A DNA stretch of 64,000 nucleotides from Amycolatopsis echigonensis (GTDB lineage: Bacteria > Actinomycetota > Actinomycetes > Mycobacteriales > Pseudonocardiaceae), in the NCBI RefSeq assembly GCF_014174495.1, contig NZ_JACJHR010000005.1, positions 62,001-126,000 of the forward strand, written 5' to 3'. This document shows, one piece after another, positions 59,372 to 64,000 of this stretch (position 1 is its first letter; each line of letters opens with the position of its first letter). The translations under genes were made by a program, and so were the position numbers. The notes under the pieces are model-generated. The model searched no databases. It saw nothing but the letters and a program-made list of their open reading frames with translations, and was not told the origin of the DNA.

Positions 59372-59773
59372 TCAACCGACCTCAGTCGCCAGCGTCCGCG
59401 CGGCGGCACCCCCTTCGACGGCCTCGGCAAGGCATCCGGCCACCCTCAGCTCCCGGTCGAGCCCGAGAACGCGCAGCGGCCGCAGGACAGCGCGCTGCGC
59501 GGCCACGACGACGAAGCCGACGCCCGCCGCGGCGGCCGCGCGCGCGGCGTCGGTGAGCACTTCCAGTCCGCTGACCGAGCAGAACGTCAGGCCGGAAAGG
59601 TCGACGACCAAGACCGGCGGGCCCAGGGCTGTCTCCTCGGCGAGGACGTCGCCCAGCCGCGAGGTGGAGCGCCGGTCCAGTTCCGCGGAGACCGCGACGA
59701 CGGTTTCGTCCGCGGTCGCGGTGATCAGAATTCTCGCCGGTGCTCCCGGCAGGTAAGCAAGCGTTTCGTGCAT
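59372..59773 (-). CDS. STAS-domain anti-sigma antagonist-like protein
   Basis: A 133-residue STAS protein: TVVAVSAELDRRSTSRLGDV, VLVVDLSGLTFCSVSGLEVL (serine in the CSVSG loop is the usual phosphorylation site), and RVLGLDRELRVAGCLAEAVE. It fits an RsbV-type antagonist of the ATPase at 55712. Start ATG 59773, GAGGAGGG site. A hairpin in its leader is at 59796-59822. Confidence 0.9.
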   Translation of the reverse strand: MHETLAYLPGAPARILITATADETVVAVSAELDRRSTSRLGDVLAEETALGPPVLVVDLSGLTFCSVSGLEVLTDAARAAAAAGVGFVVVAAQRAVLRPLRVLGLDRELRVAGCLAEAVEGGAAARTLATEVG

Positions 59774-59795
59774 AGAGCCCTCCTCGCAGACGCGA

Positions 59796-59822
59796 GGCCG
59801 GGCCGGAACGTGCGGCCCGGCC
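59796..59822 (-). promoter_or_regulatory. 10-bp hairpin in the STAS leader
   Basis: Arms GGCCGGGCCG and CGGCCCGGCC around a 7-nt loop (GAACGTG), about 23 bp upstream of the start. Could attenuate or stabilise the transcript. Symmetry is seen; function is not known. Confidence 0.4.
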
Positions 59823-60046
59823 CTGGGCCCGGAAAGCGGGCCGCATCGGGTCAGGCGACGGCACGTGGGCTGAACCGCTCCTGCCCCGACCGTACCCCAG
59901 CGCACTGCGCGCGACCAGTCTGAGCTTCGGTCCCGCCGCGAGCACTGTGGACGCTCCGGACCGTGCGCTCGCCGCCAGAACCGTTCCACACCTGGCGTTT
60001 CCGACAGTCCACAAGGGACACGCGACCCCCTCCGCGCGGCCCGGAG

Positions 60047-60071
60047 GTTTCACCCGGACCGGCCCGGGTAA
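60047..60071 (+). promoter_or_regulatory. SigB/SigF-like promoter candidate, P450 gene
   Basis: GTTT (60047-60050), 15 nt, GGGTAA (60066-60071); a full match to GTTT-N15-GGGTAA. The start codon ATG 60081 is only nine bases after the -10, so the mRNA would be almost leaderless. Confidence 0.62.
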
Positions 60072-60080
60072 CCGAACAGC

Positions 60081-61433
60081 ATGGCGACTACCCACGCGAC
60101 CGCGAGCCCGGATTTGTCCGCACTGCCCCCGGCCGACATCCGCCCGCAGCGGGCGTCGGTCCGCGACTCGGGCCGCGTCGTCGCGCGGGTGGTCGCCCCC
60201 ACGGTCGGCATCGGATTGATCAAACGCCGTCCCCGCGCGATGGCCGCGGCGCAGAAACTGCGCGTCGACCGGTCGGGCATCCGCCTGCTGCGCGATCTGC
60301 GCGAGCGCTACGGGCCCGGTCCGCTCGACCTGCCGGTTCCCGGCCGGTCGTTCCGGCTGGTGCTCGAACCGAACCACGTCGGCGCGCTGCTGGCCGGCAC
60401 GCCGACCCCGTTCAGCCCGGACACCGCCGAAAAAGACGCCGCACTGCGCCACTTCCAGCCGCACGGCGTCCTGATCTCCGGCGGAGCCACGCGCACCCGG
60501 CGGCGGAAGCTCAACGAAACCGTCCTCGAACCCGGCCGCGCCGCGCACGAACTCGCCGGCTCCTGGGCGGACGCCATCCGCACCGAGGCGCACGAAATGC
60601 TTTCCGGGTTCCCCGACCTCGACGCGACGCAGTTCACCGAGCACTTCTGGACGATCATCCGCAAGATCGTGCTCGGCGGCGACACCACCGCCGACCGGCG
60701 CGTCACCGATCTTCTCGACCAGCTGCGGCTCGACGCGAACTGGGCGTTCGCGCACCCGCGACGGGAGGAGCAGCGCCGCCAGTTCCAGTCCCTGCTCGAC
60801 CGGCAGCTCGGCCTGGACCGTCCCGGCAGCCTCGGCGCGGCGATGGCGAAACACCCAGCCGGCCCGGACGTCGACCCGACCGGCCAGGTGCCGCACTGGC
60901 TGTTCGCCTTCGACGCCGCCGCCATCGCGACTCTCCGCGCACTCGCCCTGCTCGCAACACATCCCGACGAGCTGGCCGCCGCACGCCGCGAAGCCGCCGA
61001 AGCGGATCTCTCGAAGCCGCAACAGCTTCCGTACCTGCGCGCCTGCGTTCTGGAATCCATCCGCCTCTGGCCGACGACGCCCGCGCTGCTGCGCGAAAGC
61101 ACCGAGGACACCGCTTGGGGTCCCGCGGGAACGTCGTTCCTGATCTACACGCCGTTCTTCCACCGCGACCCGGAAACGTTGCCGTACGCGGATTCCTTCG
61201 CCCCGGACATCTGGCTGGACGGCCGGGCCGAGGCCAACCCGGCGCTCGTTCCGTTCAGCGCCGGACCTGGCGTGTGCCCGGGCCGCGACGTCGTGCTCTT
61301 CACGACTTCGACGCTGCTCGCCGCGCTCCTGCAGCAAGCCGGTTTCGCGCCGCGAGGCACTGCCGCCGACCTGCGGCCGGGACGGCTGCCCGCGACCCTC
61401 AACCACTTCGGCATCCGGTTCGCGCTCTCCTGA
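60081..61433 (+). CDS. cytochrome P450
   Basis: A 450-residue P450. Heme-binding loop FSAGPGVCPGRDVVLF with Cys399; ExxR is ESIR (Glu325-Arg328); the I-helix reads HWLFAFDAAAIATLRALALL, in which the conserved acid-alcohol Thr is replaced by Ala. That may change oxygen activation. No ferredoxin or reductase genes adjoin. A stress-type promoter lies upstream. Confidence 0.94.
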   Translation: MATTHATASPDLSALPPADIRPQRASVRDSGRVVARVVAPTVGIGLIKRRPRAMAAAQKLRVDRSGIRLLRDLRERYGPGPLDLPVPGRSFRLVLEPNHVGALLAGTPTPFSPDTAEKDAALRHFQPHGVLISGGATRTRRRKLNETVLEPGRAAHELAGSWADAIRTEAHEMLSGFPDLDATQFTEHFWTIIRKIVLGGDTTADRRVTDLLDQLRLDANWAFAHPRREEQRRQFQSLLDRQLGLDRPGSLGAAMAKHPAGPDVDPTGQVPHWLFAFDAAAIATLRALALLATHPDELAAARREAAEADLSKPQQLPYLRACVLESIRLWPTTPALLRESTEDTAWGPAGTSFLIYTPFFHRDPETLPYADSFAPDIWLDGRAEANPALVPFSAGPGVCPGRDVVLFTTSTLLAALLQQAGFAPRGTAADLRPGRLPATLNHFGIRFALS

Positions 61434-61443
61434 GGCCAGGGCC

Positions 61444-61476
61444 CGGCGAGCAGCCACCGGCCGTGGCTGCTCGCCG
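61444..61476. terminator. bidirectional terminator, 14-bp perfect stem
   Basis: Arms CGGCGAGCAGCCAC (61444-61457) and GTGGCTGCTCGCCG (61463-61476), 5-nt loop, between the convergent P450 (ends 61433) and DJ-1 gene (ends 61486). Confidence 0.87.
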
Positions 61477-61485
61477 CGGAGAGCC

Positions 61486-61992
61486 TTACTTCAGCCGCTC
61501 GAGCAACGTGTCGCAGAACGCGGGCAGATCGTTCGGATTGCGCGACGTGATCGCTCCGTCGTCCGTGACCACCTCGCGGTCGACCCACTCCGCGCCGGCG
61601 TTGCGCAGGTCGGTTCGCAACGACGGCCACGACGTCACCGTCCGGCCGCGAGCCAGCCCGGATTCGGCGAGCAGCCAAGGACCGTGGCACACGGCCGCGA
61701 CCGGCTTCCCCGCGGCGGCCGTTTCCCGGACCAGCGCCACCATCGGCTCGCTGGTGCGGATCTTGTCCGGCGAATATCCGCCGGGCACCACGACCGCGTC
61801 GAAGTCCGCCGCGCGCACGTCGTCCACGGCCTGGTCGGTGGTGATTTCGGTGCCATGCAAAGCAGTGAGCTTCTTGCCCTTCGCCAAGCCGACCACCACC
61901 GGTTCGTGCCCGGCGGAACGCAACCGCTCGCACGGCACCCGGAATTCGTCGTCCTCGGTCATTTCGTCCACGAGCACTGCCACGCGGGCCAT
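61486..61992 (-). CDS. DJ-1/PfpI family (type 1 glutamine amidotransferase-like) protein
   Basis: A 168-residue DJ-1/PfpI domain protein: VAVLVDEMTEDDEFRVPCER, FDAVVVPGGYSPDKIR, VAAVCHGPWLLAESG with nucleophile-like Cys102 and following His. Such proteins act as protease/deglycase/chaperones in stress. ATG 61992 is supported by a GGAGA ribosome binding site. A GGGTAACC motif lies upstream (~62029), without a clear -35. Confidence 0.93.
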   Translation of the reverse strand: MARVAVLVDEMTEDDEFRVPCERLRSAGHEPVVVGLAKGKKLTALHGTEITTDQAVDDVRAADFDAVVVPGGYSPDKIRTSEPMVALVRETAAAGKPVAAVCHGPWLLAESGLARGRTVTSWPSLRTDLRNAGAEWVDREVVTDDGAITSRNPNDLPAFCDTLLERLK

Positions 61993-62082
61993 GCTGTTCT
62001 CCTCTCTGCGCGGGTTCGCTCCGGTCCGGTTACCCGGCGCCCGGCCGGGCCATGCCCGCCTGTGCGGCGTCCCACGGCAGCA

Positions 62083-62120
62083 CCTCGGGGTTCCGCGAAA
62101 CACCGTGCGGAACCCCGAGG
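62083..62120 (-). terminator. terminator after SRPBCC gene, 14-bp perfect stem
   Basis: Arms CCTCGGGGTTCCGC (62083-62096) and GCGGAACCCCGAGG (62107-62120), 10-nt loop, 19 bp downstream of the SRPBCC stop. Confidence 0.8.
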
Positions 62121-62138
62121 AGAACGAGGAGAACGCTG

Positions 62139-62600
62139 TCAGCCGGGCCGCTCGACCTCGCCGCGCCACGAACCCGTTTCGCGCCTGCGCTGTTCGATGA
62201 ACTGCTTGAACCGCAGCATGTCCCCCTTGACCCGCCGGTCCAGGATGCCGAGCTTGTCGGCGGCGTTCTCCGCGAACCCTTCGGGGTCGATCTCCATCTG
62301 CGCGGTGACCCGGGTCTTGGCGTCCGCCAGCCGGTGGAACGTGATCACCCCGGCGTGGTCCGGCCCCGAGTCCGAGCGCCACGCGACCCGTTCGTCCGGA
62401 TGCTGTTCGGTGATGGTCGCGTCGAACTCCCGGCCGACGCCGCCGAAACGGGTGACCCAGTGCGTGTGCGTGGCGTCGAGCTGGCGGATCTCCTCCACGC
62501 CCTCCATGAATTCGGGGAACGATTCGAACTGCGTCCACTGGTTGTACGCGGTCGACACCGGGACGTCGACGTCCACGATTTCGGTGATCGTGCTGCTCAT
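62139..62600 (-). CDS. SRPBCC family protein
   Basis: A 153-residue polyketide cyclase/dehydrase-type helix-grip protein: ITEIVDVDVPVSTAYNQWTQ, FESFPEFMEGVEEIRQLDAT, HWVTRFGGVGREFDATITEQ, FKQFIEQRRRE. Often found in stress or lipid contexts in actinomycetes. ATG 62600 has GGAGGAG. It is divergent from the NDH-2-like gene at 62715; the 114-bp gap carries GATT-N15-GGGTAC for that gene. Confidence 0.92.
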   Translation of the reverse strand: MSSTITEIVDVDVPVSTAYNQWTQFESFPEFMEGVEEIRQLDATHTHWVTRFGGVGREFDATITEQHPDERVAWRSDSGPDHAGVITFHRLADAKTRVTAQMEIDPEGFAENAADKLGILDRRVKGDMLRFKQFIEQRRRETGSWRGEVERPG

Positions 62601-62665
62601 CCGCTCCTCCTCGCAACCGGGTACCGGACCCGGATGCCCGGGACGCGACGGGGCGAAACCGGCGC

Positions 62666-62690
62666 GATTGCGCGGCCGCGCTCCGGGTAC
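62666..62690 (+). promoter_or_regulatory. SigB/SigF-like promoter candidate, NDH-2 gene
   Basis: GATT (62666-62669), 15 nt, GGGTAC (62685-62690), 24 bp upstream of the start ATG 62715. Confidence 0.5.
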
Positions 62691-62714
62691 CCGTTCCACG
62701 GAAAGGAGGCGCCC

Positions 62715-64000
62715 ATGCAAGTCGTGATCGTCGGCGGCGGGTTCGCCGGATACCACGCGGCCCAGAAACTGCTGCGGACCCTCGGCGACCGCGCCGAGAT
62801 CGTCGTGCTGAACCCCACCGACTATTTCCTGTACCTGCCGTTGCTGCCGGAGGTGGCCAGCGGGATCGTCGACCCCCGGCACGTCGCGGTGTCCATTCCG
62901 GACACTCTGCGCGGCGTGCGGCTGGTGCTGGGCACCGCGGAGTCGGTCGACTTCGACGCCCGCACCGTGACCTACACCGACCCGGAGGACCGCGAAGGAA
63001 AGCTGCACTACGACCGGCTGGTCCTCGCGGCGGGCAGCGTCAACAAGCTGCTGCCGATCCCCGGCGTCGCCGAATGCGCACACGGTTTCCGCGGCCTGCC
63101 CGAGGCCCTGTACCTGCGCGACCACGTCACCCGCCAGATCGAACTGGCCGCCGCGACCGACGACCAGGCCGAGCGCGACGCCCGGTGCACGTTCGTTGTC
63201 GTAGGCGCGGGCTACACCGGGACCGAGGTCGCCGCGCAGGGCCCGGAGTTCACCGCGGCTCTGGCGCGCCGCCACCCCGAACTCGAGGGACAGCCGATTC
63301 GCTGGATGCTGCTGGACATCGCCGAACGCGTGCTTCCCGAACTGGATCCCCGGCTCGGCGCCACCGCCGACCGGGTGCTGCGCGGGCGCGGCGTCGAAGT
63401 CCGGATGAAGACGTCGGTGGACCACGCGGACGTCGAAGGCGTAACGCTGACCACCGGAGACGCGGTGCCGACCCACACGCTGGTGTGGTGCGTGGGCGTC
63501 CGCCCCGATCCGCTGGTCTCCGATCTGGGGCTGGAAACCGTGAAGGGCCGGTTGGTCGTCACGCCGGAGCTGAACGTGCCGGGCCGCGACGACGTGTTCG
63601 CCTGCGGCGACGCGGCAGCGGTGCCGGACCTGACCCGTCCCGGCCAGACCACCCCGATGACCGCGCAGCACGCGCAGCGGCAAGGAAAACTGGCCGGGAA
63701 CAACGTCGCCGCGTCCCTCGGTGTCGGCCGGGCGCGCCGCTACCGGCACCACGACCTCGGCTTCGCCGTCGACCTCGGGTCGGGCCAGGGCGCGGCCAAC
63801 CCGCTGCACGTCCCGCTGGCGGGCCTTCCCGCCCGTCTGGTGACCCGCGGCTACCACCTGCTGTCCCTGCCGGGAAACCGCCTGCGCACGGCGTCGGACT
63901 GGGCGCTCGAGAAGGTCGGCCGGCGGCAGACCGTCCAGCTCGGCCTCGTCCGTTCCGGTGCGGTGCCGCTGGACACCGCCTCGCCCGAGCTGCCCCGTAC
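62715..64000 (+). CDS. NAD(P)/FAD-dependent oxidoreductase (NDH-2-like), C-terminus cut
   Basis: At least 428 residues; the gene continues beyond the window. MQVVIVGGGFAGYHAAQKLL is the FAD fold (7-12), the second NAD(P) motif is FVVVGAGYTGTEVAAQG, and VFACGDAAAVPD the C-terminal FAD motif, in the order seen in type II NADH dehydrogenases. ATG 62715 has an AAGGAGG ribosome binding site. It feeds electrons from NADH to quinone at the membrane face, in a stress-promoter setting. Confidence 0.92.
   Translation, partial: MQVVIVGGGFAGYHAAQKLLRTLGDRAEIVVLNPTDYFLYLPLLPEVASGIVDPRHVAVSIPDTLRGVRLVLGTAESVDFDARTVTYTDPEDREGKLHYDRLVLAAGSVNKLLPIPGVAECAHGFRGLPEALYLRDHVTRQIELAAATDDQAERDARCTFVVVGAGYTGTEVAAQGPEFTAALARRHPELEGQPIRWMLLDIAERVLPELDPRLGATADRVLRGRGVEVRMKTSVDHADVEGVTLTTGDAVPTHTLVWCVGVRPDPLVSDLGLETVKGRLVVTPELNVPGRDDVFACGDAAAVPDLTRPGQTTPMTAQHAQRQGKLAGNNVAASLGVGRARRYRHHDLGFAVDLGSGQGAANPLHVPLAGLPARLVTRGYHLLSLPGNRLRTASDWALEKVGRRQTVQLGLVRSGAVPLDTASPELPR

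Larger units (their letters stand above)
59774..60080. other. divergent promoter region STAS / P450
   Basis: 307 bp. It contains the STAS leader hairpin (59796-59822), a GGGTAC read on the minus strand near 59892-59897, and the strong GTTT-N15-GGGTAA of the P450 gene. No further gene is visible. Confidence 0.5.

Noticed and set aside
1..64000. tRNA, rRNA, CRISPR, IS elements
   Set aside because: I scanned for conserved rRNA words, tRNA-like cloverleaf arms, evenly spaced repeats and transposase motifs and saw none; a tRNA or small RNA could be missed by eye.

Overview
The window is a chromosome segment from a high-GC actinomycete. Nearly every gene has G or C at third codon positions, GTG starts are common, and the gene families are typical of actinobacteria: an Asp23/AmaP cluster, Acg-type nitroreductase, F420-type oxidoreductases, GAF-ANTAR, and an ABC sugar importer with no ATPase of its own. 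The closest guess is Pseudonocardiaceae (Amycolatopsis-like), which is inference. I saw no rRNA, tRNA, CRISPR array, transposase or prophage. Both ends cut genes: a NIPSNAP-like tail at the left and an NDH-2-like FAD oxidoreductase at the right.

Left third (1-25 kb): small regulator-plus-enzyme modules. These are TetR with an unknown protein, LysR/MFS, MarR/isochorismatase-like hydrolase, TetR/flavin monooxygenase with a decayed RidA and a decayed hydrolase, XRE/amidohydrolase, MarR/quinone oxidoreductase with three identical-type operators, and TetR/PPOX/Ddn-like. Between them lie an epimerase, phytoene-desaturase-like and SRPBCC group, an Acg-type nitroreductase, an orphan HNH-type protein and a putative LexA box. 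Gene remnants are unusually frequent: AraC, RidA, alpha/beta hydrolase, oligopeptide ABC ATPase, and later a beta-helix tail and PEBP.

Middle (25-51 kb): an alkaline-shock (Asp23/AmaP) cluster in which a 16-bp tandem duplication has frameshifted one gene into the next; CsbD; a SGNH-type acyltransferase; then a polysaccharide locus. That locus has a secreted GH87 alpha-1,3-glucanase with discoidin, Fn3 and CARDB modules, a LacI regulator, a binding protein, two permeases and a cytoplasmic GH13 alpha-glucosidase. It probably degrades fungal-type alpha-1,3-glucan outside the cell and imports and hydrolyses the oligosaccharides. A secreted GH29 alpha-L-fucosidase follows. Next come a PucR regulator facing an FdhF/YdeP molybdoenzyme and a FUSC membrane protein, with shared TTGTGG/CCACAA dyads.

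Right part (51-64 kb): a two-gene RNA-repair operon (Hen1 and Pnkp), then a stress-signalling island: ATPase-type anti-sigma protein, HhH endonuclease-like protein, tandem universal stress protein, 49-residue proline-rich protein, GAF-ANTAR, STAS, cytochrome P450, DJ-1/PfpI, SRPBCC and NDH-2. Several have upstream sequences of the form GTTT or GATT, 15-16 nt, GGGTAA or GGGTAC, like SigB/SigF promoters. Perfect-stem terminators mark most convergent boundaries.
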